Source of the DNA: Desulfosporosinus orientis DSM 765
Lineage (GTDB): Bacteria > Bacillota > Desulfitobacteriia > Desulfitobacteriales > Desulfitobacteriaceae
Assembly: GCF_000235605.1 (NCBI RefSeq)
Contig: NC_016584.1
Coordinates: 3,088,001-3,152,000, forward strand
Length of the DNA stretch: 64,000 bases
Direction of reading: 5' to 3'
The position numbers were made by a program, and so were the translations under genes. Under the pieces are notes generated by a model. The model saw only the letters and a program-made list of their open reading frames with translations. It had not been told where the DNA came from and ran no database searches. Below, piece after piece: positions 43,624 to 52,266 of this stretch. Each line of letters opens with the position of its first letter. The stretch's first letter is position 1.

Positions 43624-44892
43624 ATGAGTGCCATAAATCAACTGTTGGATAATATACCTATTCCCAGGATGCTGAAAGTTAACCAAGTGTTCCCGCGTCC
43701 AGTGACTGACAGGCTGGAACATGAGCTTCTGGCCAAACTTGAGGGTAAAAACAGCGGCCTAAGGTTTAAACCCGGACAAACAGTTGCCGTAGCAGTTGGC
43801 AGCCGTGGCATAGACAGAATACCGGATGTGGTTAAGACTGTTGTCGGCTATCTCAAAAATTGTGGTGCCGATCCCTTTATTGTCCCAGCCATGGGGAGCC
43901 ATGGAGGAGCAACCGCCCAAGGGCAAAGGGATATGCTGCGCGGCCTTGGGATTACGGAAGACTATGTCCAGGCACCGATTCGGGCCACTATGGAAACTGT
44001 CCAGGTGGGAGTCGCCGAAAATGGACTGCCTGTCTATGTGGATAAATTCGCATCTGAAGCAGATGCCATCGTCATTATTAACCGCATCAAACCTCATGTA
44101 GCCTTCCGAGGCCCCTATGAAAGCGGATTAATGAAGATGATTACCATTGGTCTCGGGAAACAAAAAGGGGCGGATATTTGTCACGAATTAGGGTTCGGTC
44201 ACATGGCTGAAAACATACCGGCCATTGCCAGAGTCACCCTGAAAAATACCAAGTTAATTTTCGCAGTGGGTATCTTAGAGAATGCCTATCACGAGATATG
44301 CCAAATCGAAGTACTAAAGAATGAGGAAATCGAAGGCGCAGAACCTGTTTTACTGGAAAAAGCCAAAAGTTTGTCTCCCAAAATCTATTTCGATAACTTG
44401 GATGTTTTAATTATTGATGAAATAGGCAAAAACATCAGCGGCACGGGATTTGACAACAATGTGGTTGGCCGCTATCATACCCCCTTCATAAGTGGGGGAC
44501 CTGTTATAACAAGAGTTGCTACCCTGGATTTAACAGACGTTTCCCATGGCAACTGCAATGGTCTGGGGATTCTTGATTTCACAACTAAACGGGTCTTTGA
44601 GAAAATTAGCTTTGAAGCCACTTATCCCAATTCCCTAACTTCAACCGTTCCCTTAAGTGTAAAGATTCCCATGGTATTAAAAAATGATCGCCAAGCTATT
44701 CAGGCTGCCATTAAGACATGCAATATCAAAAATTTGTCTGAAGTCAGAATGGTTCGTGTTAAAAATACGCTGAGCCTTGGAATGATGGAAATATCGGAAA
44801 GTCTGAGAGAAGAAGCCAGCAAAAATCCCTGCTTGGAAGTTCAGAGTTCCCCTTATAACCTGGAATTTAATGAGTATGGAAATCTCTTTTAG
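43624..44892 (+). CDS. LarA-like (DUF2088) protein
   Basis: This 422-residue protein resembles the lactate racemase N-terminal (DUF2088) family in size and in segments such as [21 protein letters not shown] and [19 protein letters not shown]. LarA itself needs a nickel-pincer cofactor bound to a specific lysine and histidines; I cannot place that lysine here, so I do not claim racemase activity. ATG 43624 follows AAGGAGGAG. It lies between tctA and an IlvD/Edd dehydratase in the sigma-54 unit. A role in epimerising or racemising a 2-hydroxy acid that the transporter brings in is plausible. Confidence 0.8.
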   Translation: MSAINQLLDNIPIPRMLKVNQVFPRPVTDRLEHELLAKLEGKNSGLRFKPGQTVAVAVGSRGIDRIPDVVKTVVGYLKNCGADPFIVPAMGSHGGATAQGQRDMLRGLGITEDYVQAPIRATMETVQVGVAENGLPVYVDKFASEADAIVIINRIKPHVAFRGPYESGLMKMITIGLGKQKGADICHELGFGHMAENIPAIARVTLKNTKLIFAVGILENAYHEICQIEVLKNEEIEGAEPVLLEKAKSLSPKIYFDNLDVLIIDEIGKNISGTGFDNNVVGRYHTPFISGGPVITRVATLDLTDVSHGNCNGLGILDFTTKRVFEKISFEATYPNSLTSTVPLSVKIPMVLKNDRQAIQAAIKTCNIKNLSEVRMVRVKNTLSLGMMEISESLREEASKNPCLEVQSSPYNLEFNEYGNLF

Positions 44893-44924
44893 TGAATTCC
44901 CCAGTCTTGACTGGAGGTCTATTA

Positions 44925-46589
44925 ATGGCAAAAAACAAAGGATATAAGAGTTATGAAATTACCGAGGGTGTGGAGAGGGCGGCACATAGAGCTTTGTTAT
45001 TTGCTCTCGGTATTGAACGGCAGGATTTAGACAAACCGATTATTGCTGTGGTGAACAGCAGGAATGAAATGGTACCGGGCTGCGTTGCCCAGGAATACAT
45101 CGTCGATAAAGTAAAAAAAGGAATTATTGAAGCCGGCGGCCTTCCTTTTGAGATTAATACCATAGGTGTTTGTGACGGGCTGGCCCAGGGACATGAGGGA
45201 ATGAAATACTCATTGCCTGCCCGGGATATTATTGCCGACTCCATTGAGATTGCCTTGGAAGCTCATCGTTTTGACGGAGCCGTTTTTTTGGCCACCTGTG
45301 ATAAAATGACACCCGGCATGCTCATGGCTGCCCTGCGTGTTAATATTCCTTCTATTTTTGTTCCTGCCGGGGTTATGAAAGCGGGAGATTATTTAGGACA
45401 GCAAATTACGATTTCCAACATGAGAGAATATGTCGGCAAATACCTGACCGGTAAGATTGACTGGCAGACTCTGCAGCAGATTGAAGAGCTGGCATGCCCG
45501 GGGGTAGGTACCTGTTCAATGATTGGTACGGCCAATACCATGGCTGGTATTTGTGAAGTTCTGGGCTTAGCTCTGCCTTTATCGTCAACCATGGAAGCCA
45601 ATACACCGGCGAAAGGCAGAGAGGCCCATAAAGCCGGAAAACGCATTGTTCAGCTGGTCCATGATAATATCAAACCTTCCGATCTATTATGCTATGAATC
45701 CTTTGCCAATACGATTCGATTTACGTTAGCCATAGGCGGTTCAACGAATACGGTCCTTCATATTCCGGCCATCGCTTATGAACTGGGTATAAAAATAAAT
45801 CTTGAGTCCTTTGATCGTTATGTCAATACTCCCTATATCGCTAAAATTAGTCCATCAGGGCCTAAAACTATGGGAGATTTTCACAAGGCAGGAGGAGTTC
45901 CTGCTGTGCTTAAATCTCTTCAGGAAATCATGGATTTAAACCAGACTACTGTGACTGGACAAACTCTGAAAGATATTGCCTTGCAGGCTGAATGGAACGA
46001 CAGGGATATGATTCGGGAAAAAGACAATCCAATTCGTTCAGATGGCGGCTTGAAGGTACTTTGGGGAAGTTTGGCACCGGAGGGGGCCATTGTCAAACGA
46101 TCGGATTGTCAAGAGAAAATGTGGATTCACGAGGGTCCGGCCTGTGTTTATGATTCTATGGAAGATGCTATTGAAGCCATTAAAGAGCATCAGGTCAAAT
46201 CCGGCTCTGTTATAGTGATACGCTACGAAGGTCCTGTAGGAGGACCGGGCATGCGGGAGATGCAGATGATTACTTCTTTACTGATGGGTTCCGGGCTGGG
46301 CGAAAGCACTGCTCTGGTAACAGATGGCAGATTATCGGGTTCTTCCCGAGGGCCTTGTATCGGACACGTTTCTCCGGAAGCAGCCTTAGGAGGAGCTATT
46401 GCTTTAGTTGAAAATGGAGATAAGATTTCAATTAATCTCCTGGCAGGGACTCTTGAACTTAACGTTCCTCCGGAAGTTATGGAGGTAAGACGCCGGAACT
46501 GGGTACCCATAGTAAAAGAAGCTAAGGGAATTTTAAAACGCTATACAAGGATGAAACCCAACCCGTTAAACGGAGCAATATGGGAGTAA
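44925..46589 (+). CDS. IlvD/Edd family dehydratase, copy 1 (probable aldonate dehydratase)
   Basis: This 554-residue iron-sulfur dehydratase removes water from a 2,3-dihydroxy acid to give a 2-oxo acid. The cluster-ligand cysteines are seen in the three usual places: [21 protein letters not shown] and [16 protein letters not shown]. The C-terminal [21 protein letters not shown] motif with the catalytic serine is present. ATG 44925 follows CTGGAGG. In this transporter-linked operon, a sugar acid such as an aldonate is a more likely substrate than the branched-chain amino acid intermediate. A second, distinct IlvD/Edd gene follows behind its own promoter. Confidence 0.92.
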   Translation: MAKNKGYKSYEITEGVERAAHRALLFALGIERQDLDKPIIAVVNSRNEMVPGCVAQEYIVDKVKKGIIEAGGLPFEINTIGVCDGLAQGHEGMKYSLPARDIIADSIEIALEAHRFDGAVFLATCDKMTPGMLMAALRVNIPSIFVPAGVMKAGDYLGQQITISNMREYVGKYLTGKIDWQTLQQIEELACPGVGTCSMIGTANTMAGICEVLGLALPLSSTMEANTPAKGREAHKAGKRIVQLVHDNIKPSDLLCYESFANTIRFTLAIGGSTNTVLHIPAIAYELGIKINLESFDRYVNTPYIAKISPSGPKTMGDFHKAGGVPAVLKSLQEIMDLNQTTVTGQTLKDIALQAEWNDRDMIREKDNPIRSDGGLKVLWGSLAPEGAIVKRSDCQEKMWIHEGPACVYDSMEDAIEAIKEHQVKSGSVIVIRYEGPVGGPGMREMQMITSLLMGSGLGESTALVTDGRLSGSSRGPCIGHVSPEAALGGAIALVENGDKISINLLAGTLELNVPPEVMEVRRRNWVPIVKEAKGILKRYTRMKPNPLNGAIWE

Positions 46590-46597
46590 TTGCATCA

Positions 46598-46648
46598 TTG
46601 CAAATGTTGCATTTCATTGCAAAAGTGCAACAAATGCAACATTTGCAA
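46598..46648 (+). promoter_or_regulatory. 17-bp perfect inverted repeat of TTGCA type, candidate enhancer
   Basis: The arms TTGCAAATGTTGCATTT (46598-46614) and its exact reverse complement (46632-46648) enclose a further TTGCA...TGCAA pair (46617-46630). It starts 9 bases after the dehydratase stop and 44 bases before the sigma-54 promoter. It resembles the repeats at 40.2 and 54.16 kb and is probably bound by a PrpR-type activator. It could also fold as an mRNA hairpin. Confidence 0.65.
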
Positions 46649-46691
46649 CGCAGTTCAATCCCTTCAGCCCGCAGAATTTACAACAAATAAT

Positions 46692-46707
46692 TGGCATTGT
46701 TTTTGCA
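46692..46707 (+). promoter_or_regulatory. Sigma-54 promoter of the second dehydratase operon
   Basis: TGGCATTGTTTTTGCA matches the -24/-12 consensus with correct GG/GC spacing, just downstream of a strong TTGCA dyad. Confidence 0.8.
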
Positions 46708-46799
46708 ATGTATCCTAGATAAGAAAAATAACAATGATTCTGGCCAACCCGGAGTTAGGAGAGTTAACCGGGTGTGGTTTGGGAAGGAGGATGAAGGAA

Positions 46800-48470
46800 T
46801 TGAAGAAAATGCTGCGTGGCTCTCAGGAGTTATTCGAAGGAGTTAAAGGTGCCTACCCTAGAGCAATGTTTAAATCAGTAGGCTATAGCAAAGAAGACTT
46901 GAAAAAACCGATCATCGGTGTTGTTAGTGCTTGGTCGGAAATTCATCCCGGGAGTTATGCCAATAAAGAGTTGGCCCAATTTGTCAAGGCCGGGGTTTGG
47001 GCCGCGGGAGGAACTCCTGTTGAATTTCATACCATCGCAGTTTGTGATGCTATTGCTCAAGGTTTAGGAATGCATTATTCATTACCCAGCAGAGAAGTTG
47101 TTGCTGCAGAGATAGAAGTGATGGTAGGTTCAGGAGGATTTGACGGCCTGGTTTTCCTGCCTTCCTGTGACAAGTCTCCGGTTGCTATGCTTATGGCGGC
47201 AGCGAGATTAAATATTCCCAGTATTTTTTTGCCGCCTGGTCCAATGCTTTCGCATTTTGACGAAAATGGCGAACAAAGGGTCATGTCCGATATTAAAGAG
47301 GGAATGGGTGCAGTCAAAAAGCATTTAATCAGTGATGAACAGTTCGAAGCAATAGAGACAGACACCTGTACTACCATTGGGGTTTGCGGCATGATGGGAA
47401 CAGGCAACACAATGGGCTGTCTCATTGAAGCTCTGGGAATGAGCTTGCCTGAAACATCAACCACACCTGCAGTTTATGCTGAAAAACGCCGCCAGGCTAA
47501 AGAAACCGGAAAACGTATTGTTGAAATGGTCCGGGAAGATTTAAAACCCAGCAAAATAATAACTGGGCATAATCTGGAAAATGCTGTTCGTTTCCTGATG
47601 TCCATCGGGGGTTCGACAAACGTTGTCTTACACTTACCGGCTATTGCCAGGGAAGCAGGGCTGGAATTGAGCCTGGATCAAATCGATAAACTGTCAGGGA
47701 CAACTCCTTGTATTGCTAAATTTAAACCCTCCAGCAAATTTACCCTTTGGGATTTTTATCAAGCCGGCGGGGTGGGAGCGATCCTTCAAGTATTGGAGCC
47801 TCTGCTTAATAAAGAGGTTATGACCGTGACAGGACAAGCCATCATTAGTTATGGCCGGGAGGTAAAAAACCGGCAGGCCATTCAGCCTCTGAATGCTCCT
47901 TTGCAGCCTCAAGGAGGAATTGTCATTCTTAAAGGCAGTCTGGCTCCTGATGGAGCTGTTATCAAAGTAAGCGGTGTCAAGAATGCTCCTTCTCGTCAGG
48001 TAGGTACAGCTAAGACCTTCGAGTCTGAAGAAGGTTTAATGGATCACATTATGAATAAGGAAATAAAACCGGGAGATGTCCTAGTGATTCGTTATGAAGG
48101 CCCTGCAGGCGGTCCGGGAATGAGAGAGATGTCCATTCCGGCAGCCTTGCTGACGGGAATGGGGTTGGGTGACAGTGTCGCTATGATTACCGACGGACGT
48201 TTTTCCGGAGCCACGAGAGGTTTCTGCATCGGTCATGTTACCCCGGAAGCTCATGTAGGTGGTCCTATTGCCATTGTGCAAGACGGTGATTCTATTGAAA
48301 TAGATATCGAAAACAAACAGCTGAATCTTCTCATTAGTCCTCAGGAAATGGCTGAGCGGTTAGCTGCACTGACACCCAGAAAGTCCCCTGTTGATACAGG
48401 ATTCCTTGGATTGTACAGTCGTAATGTTGGGCAGGCAAATCGCGGAGCCCTTCTGGAAAATATGGATTAA
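46800..48470 (+). CDS. IlvD/Edd family dehydratase, copy 2
   Basis: This protein of about 556 residues is of the dihydroxy-acid/phosphogluconate dehydratase family. Cluster cysteines appear in [21 protein letters not shown] and [16 protein letters not shown], and the C-terminal [21 protein letters not shown] motif is present. The TTG at 46800 is 9 bases from AAGGAGG and is preferred; the ATG at 46734 gives 22 extra residues but has no ribosome-binding site. It differs widely from copy 1, so it is not a recent tandem duplicate. It heads an operon with the split UxaA pair, a DapA-type lyase and a D-2-hydroxyacid dehydrogenase. Confidence 0.9.
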   Translation: MKKMLRGSQELFEGVKGAYPRAMFKSVGYSKEDLKKPIIGVVSAWSEIHPGSYANKELAQFVKAGVWAAGGTPVEFHTIAVCDAIAQGLGMHYSLPSREVVAAEIEVMVGSGGFDGLVFLPSCDKSPVAMLMAAARLNIPSIFLPPGPMLSHFDENGEQRVMSDIKEGMGAVKKHLISDEQFEAIETDTCTTIGVCGMMGTGNTMGCLIEALGMSLPETSTTPAVYAEKRRQAKETGKRIVEMVREDLKPSKIITGHNLENAVRFLMSIGGSTNVVLHLPAIAREAGLELSLDQIDKLSGTTPCIAKFKPSSKFTLWDFYQAGGVGAILQVLEPLLNKEVMTVTGQAIISYGREVKNRQAIQPLNAPLQPQGGIVILKGSLAPDGAVIKVSGVKNAPSRQVGTAKTFESEEGLMDHIMNKEIKPGDVLVIRYEGPAGGPGMREMSIPAALLTGMGLGDSVAMITDGRFSGATRGFCIGHVTPEAHVGGPIAIVQDGDSIEIDIENKQLNLLISPQEMAERLAALTPRKSPVDTGFLGLYSRNVGQANRGALLENMD

Positions 48471-48487
48471 CTGCTAGGAGGGTAGTT

Positions 48488-48769
48488 ATGCAAAAGGCTT
48501 TAAAAATCGATTCACGGGACAACGTGGCTGTTGTTCTATCAGAGTTAAATAAAGGCGACGATGTTTTAGTCAATACTGAAAGTGGTGCTCTTCAGTTAAA
48601 GGTCCTGAGTAATATCCCTTTTGGCCATAAGATAGCCTTAAAACCCCTTCCGAGTGATGAACCTATTATTAAATACGGTGAAGTGATCGGAAAAGCGAAA
48701 ACTCCAATTGAACCAGGAGAATGGGTTCATTTACAAAATCTCTATTGTGAAAGAGGCCGGGAAGATTAA
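48488..48769 (+). CDS. UxaA-type hydro-lyase, N-terminal SAF-domain subunit
   Basis: This 93-residue protein corresponds to the separate SAF domain found at the N-terminus of altronate dehydratases (UxaA) and as the small subunit of sulfolactate sulfo-lyase (SuyA). The typical segment IPFGHKIALKPLPSDEPIIKYGE and the final GEWVHLQNL are present. ATG 48488 follows CTAGGAGGG. Its large partner starts 35 bases after its stop. It binds substrate together with the large subunit. Whether this pair acts on a sugar acid or a sulfonated hydroxy acid cannot be told from sequence alone. Confidence 0.88.
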   Translation: MQKALKIDSRDNVAVVLSELNKGDDVLVNTESGALQLKVLSNIPFGHKIALKPLPSDEPIIKYGEVIGKAKTPIEPGEWVHLQNLYCERGRED

Positions 48770-48803
48770 TTCTGCGGAAGTTCCAAGGAAGGGAGTTAAG
48801 TAC

Positions 48804-49976
48804 ATGCATTCGTTTTATGGATATAGACGATCACAAGGCTTACCTGGGGTTAGGAATTGGGTAGCAGTTATATCGTCAGTTTTTTGCGCCAATAATGTTG
48901 TACGTCGTATCACACAGCAGGTTGCAGGAACAGTTGAGCTGACCCATCCTGTTGGCTGCAGTCAGGTAGGTTTAGACTTGGAACTGACAGCGAAAGCACT
49001 AAAGGGAGTTGGCAGACACCCGAATTTCTATGGCGTTGTGGTTGTCGGACTTGGCTGCGAGCGTTTCCGGGCCAAGGAGCTGGCAGATAGTATTGCTGCA
49101 ACAGGAAAACCGGTAGAGATGGTTGTCATCCAGGAAGAGGGTGATACCCAAAAAGCCATCGCCAAAGGAGTTTGTTTGGCCCAAGGCCTTGTTGAACAGG
49201 CAGCCAAGCAGAAGAAAGAAGAATTCCCCATATCCGAGCTGTTTTTGGGTCTAAAATGCGGGGGTACTGATGCCACATCCGGGATTGCCGCTAATCCTGC
49301 CCTCGGCTGGGTTACTGATCAAATTGTTGCCGAAGACGGACGAGCCATGTTTACTGAGGTCACAGAACTGATCGGTGCTGAACATGTTCTCGCTCGGAGA
49401 GCAGTTAGCCCGGAAGTAGGACAAAAAATTCTTGATACTGTTAAAAACATGGAAAACAAATTAAAATTGGGAACCGCCCATTTGGATCTGCAGAATAGAT
49501 CAGCTCTTATATCACCGGGTAATGAAGATGGCGGCGTAACAAGTGTCGTCGAAAAGGCTCTGGGTGGAATTCACAAGGGCGGCACCGGTCCGATCACGGG
49601 AGTCCTTGATTATGGGGAACCTGTCGGCGGCCCCGGATTATATATTCTGGATTGCCCTGGTCATGATGGAGAAGCAGTGACAGGACTTATTGCTTCCGGC
49701 TGTCAGGTTGTAGTTTTTACTACCGGAAGAGGAACTCCTACTGGTTTTCCCGGCGTACCGGTTATAAAAATTACCGGAAATACATCGACCTATGAGCGGA
49801 TGAAATTCAACCTTGATTTTAATGCCGGGGAAATTATTGATAAGGGACTAGCCATCTCCGAAGTTGGAGAAGGACTTTTCCGGAAGGTCATTGACACAGC
49901 TTCCGGGGAACCTACAAAGGCGGAGATTGCTATGGGAGATGAATTATTCTGCATCACCCGCAGTTATGGTGGTTAA
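48804..49976 (+). CDS. UxaA-type hydro-lyase, large subunit
   Basis: This 390-residue protein matches the C-terminal domain of altronate/galactarate dehydratases and SuyB. Visible features are FYGYRRSQGLPGVRNWV at the start, a VVGLGCER segment, LGLKCGGTDATSGIAANPALG and FTTGRGTPTGFP, with cysteines likely to bind the metal cluster. ATG 48804 follows AAGGAAGGGAG at 8 bases; a longer frame overlapping the small subunit lacks a site. It would eliminate water, or sulfite if SuyB-like, from a 2-hydroxy acid with the small subunit. Confidence 0.9.
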   Translation: MHSFYGYRRSQGLPGVRNWVAVISSVFCANNVVRRITQQVAGTVELTHPVGCSQVGLDLELTAKALKGVGRHPNFYGVVVVGLGCERFRAKELADSIAATGKPVEMVVIQEEGDTQKAIAKGVCLAQGLVEQAAKQKKEEFPISELFLGLKCGGTDATSGIAANPALGWVTDQIVAEDGRAMFTEVTELIGAEHVLARRAVSPEVGQKILDTVKNMENKLKLGTAHLDLQNRSALISPGNEDGGVTSVVEKALGGIHKGGTGPITGVLDYGEPVGGPGLYILDCPGHDGEAVTGLIASGCQVVVFTTGRGTPTGFPGVPVIKITGNTSTYERMKFNLDFNAGEIIDKGLAISEVGEGLFRKVIDTASGEPTKAEIAMGDELFCITRSYGG

Positions 49977-50029
49977 ATCAAGGAATTTAAGCGATAAATC
50001 AGGTTTAGTTTAAGGGAGGAGAGTTTTTG

Positions 50030-50929
50030 ATGGCATTTAAATTGAAGGGGATTTATGCCCCGATTCCAACTCCTTTTGCCGGCGGTAAAATTGCCTACGA
50101 TAAATTAGATGGGAATTTGGAATTTTGGCTGGGATCTAAACTCGAGGGCCTTGTTGTATTAGGTTCCAATGGTGAATTTGTTCTGCTCAGTACCGAGGAG
50201 AAAGTTAAAATTATTTCCTATGTCTGTGAAAAATCCCAAGGACGTAAACCTGTCATCGCCGGAACAGGAGCCGAATCCACTGAAGAAACCATCTATTTGA
50301 GCCAGAAAGCAGCGGAAGCCGGAGCTGCCGCAGTCTTAGTCGTAACCCCTAACTACTATAAGGGCTCCATGACGGAAAAAGTGCTGAAAAAGTTTTATTT
50401 AGAAGTAGCAGAAGCTTCACCGATTCCTTTGATTCTCTATAATATGCCGAGGAATACAGGAGTTAACTTATCAGCAAAAGTTGTGGCTGAGTTAGCTCAG
50501 CATCCCAACATTATCGGGATTAAAGACAGCGGCGGAAATATTGTTCAGATTGCAGAAATGATCAAAAGTACCCCTTCTGATTTTTCCGTATTTGCCGGCT
50601 CCGCCAGCTTCCTTTATCCCAGCCTGGTACTGGGGGCGGCAGGGGGAACCTTAGCCCTCGCCAATGTGTTTCCAGATGAATGTGTTAAGGTTCAAGAATT
50701 ATTCGAAGCAGGAAAACATGAAGAGGCTAAGGCCTTACAGTTTAACCTGATTGAAAGTAATGCGGCAGTGACCTCTCGCTTTGGAATTGCAGGCCTGAAA
50801 GCTGCTATGGATATGATCGGTTATTATGGCGGGGATCCTCGTTCCCCCCTGCAGCCTCTTGGAGAAGCCGAAAGAGAAGAGCTAAAGCAAATTTTAGGCC
50901 GGACCCCATATCTTCAAAAAGCTATGTAG
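50030..50929 (+). CDS. DapA-family class I aldolase/lyase
   Basis: This 299-residue TIM barrel of the dihydrodipicolinate synthase/N-acetylneuraminate lyase family has GSNGEFVLLSTEEK (the GTTGE-like loop with Ser substitutions), the catalytic tyrosine in LILYNMPRNTG and the Schiff-base lysine in IGIKDSGGN. ATG 50030 follows AGGGAGGAG. Lysine biosynthesis is unlikely here, because it lies in a catabolic operon behind sugar-acid dehydratases. Cleavage of a 2-oxo-3-deoxy acid into pyruvate and an aldehyde, or dehydration/decarboxylation of such an acid, is more likely. Its 2-carbon or 3-carbon product could be handled by the next gene. Confidence 0.9.
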   Translation: MAFKLKGIYAPIPTPFAGGKIAYDKLDGNLEFWLGSKLEGLVVLGSNGEFVLLSTEEKVKIISYVCEKSQGRKPVIAGTGAESTEETIYLSQKAAEAGAAAVLVVTPNYYKGSMTEKVLKKFYLEVAEASPIPLILYNMPRNTGVNLSAKVVAELAQHPNIIGIKDSGGNIVQIAEMIKSTPSDFSVFAGSASFLYPSLVLGAAGGTLALANVFPDECVKVQELFEAGKHEEAKALQFNLIESNAAVTSRFGIAGLKAAMDMIGYYGGDPRSPLQPLGEAEREELKQILGRTPYLQKAM

Positions 50930-50953
50930 AAACAGAACGTGTAAATCAAGACA

Positions 50954-50996
50954 AACAAGGTGACTGGGGCTGAAGCTCCGGTTACCTTGTTCTTCT
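50954..50996 (+). terminator. Hairpin terminator after the DapA-family gene
   Basis: AACAAGGTGAC (50954-50964) pairs with GTTACCTTGTT (50981-50991) with one GU, extended inside by a GGGGCT/AGCTCC-like stem and followed by CTTCT. It may be leaky, as the next gene starts 18 bases later with its own good ribosome-binding site. Confidence 0.6.
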
Positions 50997-51013
50997 AAAA
51001 GGGAGGAGTTTTT

Positions 51014-51988
51014 ATGCTGCCCAAGGTGTTCATAGCTAAACCTATTCCTCAAACCGTCAGAGATTATCTCGGAAAGTTTTGTGAGTTCGCAATGTGGGAT
51101 AAAGAACGGCCGATTAATCGTCAAGAACTCATAGAGCAGATCTCTGATAGGGAAGGATTGCTGACGACAAGTTTGATTACCCGGATTGATGAAGATTTAT
51201 TGCTAAAGGCACCCAACCTTAGAATTGTCAGCAATATTTCTGTCGGCTATGATAATTTTGATTTGGAAGCAATGAGAAAAAGACAAGTATTGGGGACTAA
51301 TACACCGGACGTTCTCAGCGATACAGTAGCAGATTTGGCAATAGGTTTGATGTTATGCTCGGCCAGGCGAATCGTGGAACTTAATGGCTTTGTTAAAGAA
51401 GGCAAATGGAATGCCCAGATTTCAGAGGAGTTGTTTGGTTTAGATTTACATCACCAAACCTTGGGAATCATTGGTATGGGGTCGATCGGTTTAGAATTGG
51501 CGCGGCGGGCAAGAAATGGTTTTAAAATGGATGTTTTATATCATAATAGAAATCGCAAAATTGTCGCTGAAGAGGAGCTTGGAGTAAGATATTGTGACCT
51601 GCCAACACTTCTGGCAAAGTCAGATTTTGTTATTTTGTTAACGCCATTGACAAAGGATACAAAACACTTAATGGGTTATAAAGAGTTTAATTTGATGAAA
51701 CATTCGGCATTTTTCCTTAATATTTCTCGGGGCGAAACAGTCGATGAACAAGCTTTAATTCTTGCGCTTCGAGAAGAAAAAATTCAAGGAGCTGCTTTGG
51801 ATGTATTTTCCCAGGAACCAATTAATAAGAATAATCCGTTGCTTCAATTTCAAAATGTAATTACGGTTCCTCACATTGGATCGGCAACCCTGGCCTGCCG
51901 GACAGAGATGGCAATGCTTGCTGCCAAAAACTTGGCAGCTGGGCTAATGGATATTCAACCTCCGAATCTGGTTAAGGAACTTTATTAA
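51014..51988 (+). CDS. D-2-hydroxyacid dehydrogenase (glyoxylate/hydroxypyruvate reductase-like)
   Basis: This 324-residue NAD(P)-dependent dehydrogenase of the D-isomer family has the nucleotide-binding motif LGIIGMGSIGLELARRA. The catalytic arginine is in LNISRGETVDEQAL, and the histidine is in VPHIGSATLACR with the acidic partner between them. ATG 51014 follows AAAGGGAGGAG. It would interconvert a 2-oxo acid such as glyoxylate or hydroxypyruvate with the D-hydroxy acid. Position at the end of the sugar-acid operon suggests it disposes of the aldolase product. Confidence 0.9.
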   Translation: MLPKVFIAKPIPQTVRDYLGKFCEFAMWDKERPINRQELIEQISDREGLLTTSLITRIDEDLLLKAPNLRIVSNISVGYDNFDLEAMRKRQVLGTNTPDVLSDTVADLAIGLMLCSARRIVELNGFVKEGKWNAQISEELFGLDLHHQTLGIIGMGSIGLELARRARNGFKMDVLYHNRNRKIVAEEELGVRYCDLPTLLAKSDFVILLTPLTKDTKHLMGYKEFNLMKHSAFFLNISRGETVDEQALILALREEKIQGAALDVFSQEPINKNNPLLQFQNVITVPHIGSATLACRTEMAMLAAKNLAAGLMDIQPPNLVKELY

Positions 51989-52016
51989 TCATTAGTTGAA
52001 AGATTAATCGCATAAT

Positions 52017-52091
52017 GAATTTGAGGAAACAGTAGCCGGAGCCGTAAAGGGTATTGAAAGGATTAAAATAAACACTGATGAAATTGAATAA
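52017..52091 (+). pseudogene. Remnant of the 3' end of a FabK/nitronate monooxygenase-like gene
   Basis: The frame reads EETVAGAVKGIERIKIN and then TDEIE-stop (52023-52091), close to the last residues of the flavoprotein encoded at 15027-15995 (EEMVEGAAKGMERMKS). About 36 of 45 bases match 15935-15979 by eye. An upstream stop (52005) and the absence of the rest of the gene show that only the tail survives. The piece directly abuts a block also found at 18316, after the acyl-CoA synthetase. Confidence 0.7.
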
Positions 52092-52116
52092 AATGTGCTA
52101 ATATAATAATCATAAT
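52070..52116 (+). repeat. Copy 2 of an intergenic block also present at 18316-18360
   Basis: Both start AAACACTGAT and share TGAATAAAA and the TGCTAAT-x-TAATAATC core with small gaps. Here it lies just before the PrpR-type activator. At 18316 it lies just before the mutase remnant. It is useful as a marker of the ancestral duplication. TATAAT at 52143-52148 may be the -10 box of the activator. Confidence 0.65.
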
Positions 52117-52266
52117 ATTTAGTATATTCTGTTCATTGCTGCTATAATGTAAATGTTACTACAACTAATTTTACTTGTAGCAAAGTGCATAAACAAAGTC
52201 CGTTTAGACACATTACAAGGATTAAAAACTCCTACAGAAGCTAAATGGCGAGGGGAGTGCGTTGTT

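Noticed and set aside
52153-52266. N-terminal extension of the second PrpR-type activator
   Set aside because: The ATG lies 4 bases after a TATAAT box with no ribosome-binding site, and the extra 38 residues do not fit the PrpR_N start; the ATG at 52267 has GAGGGGAG.
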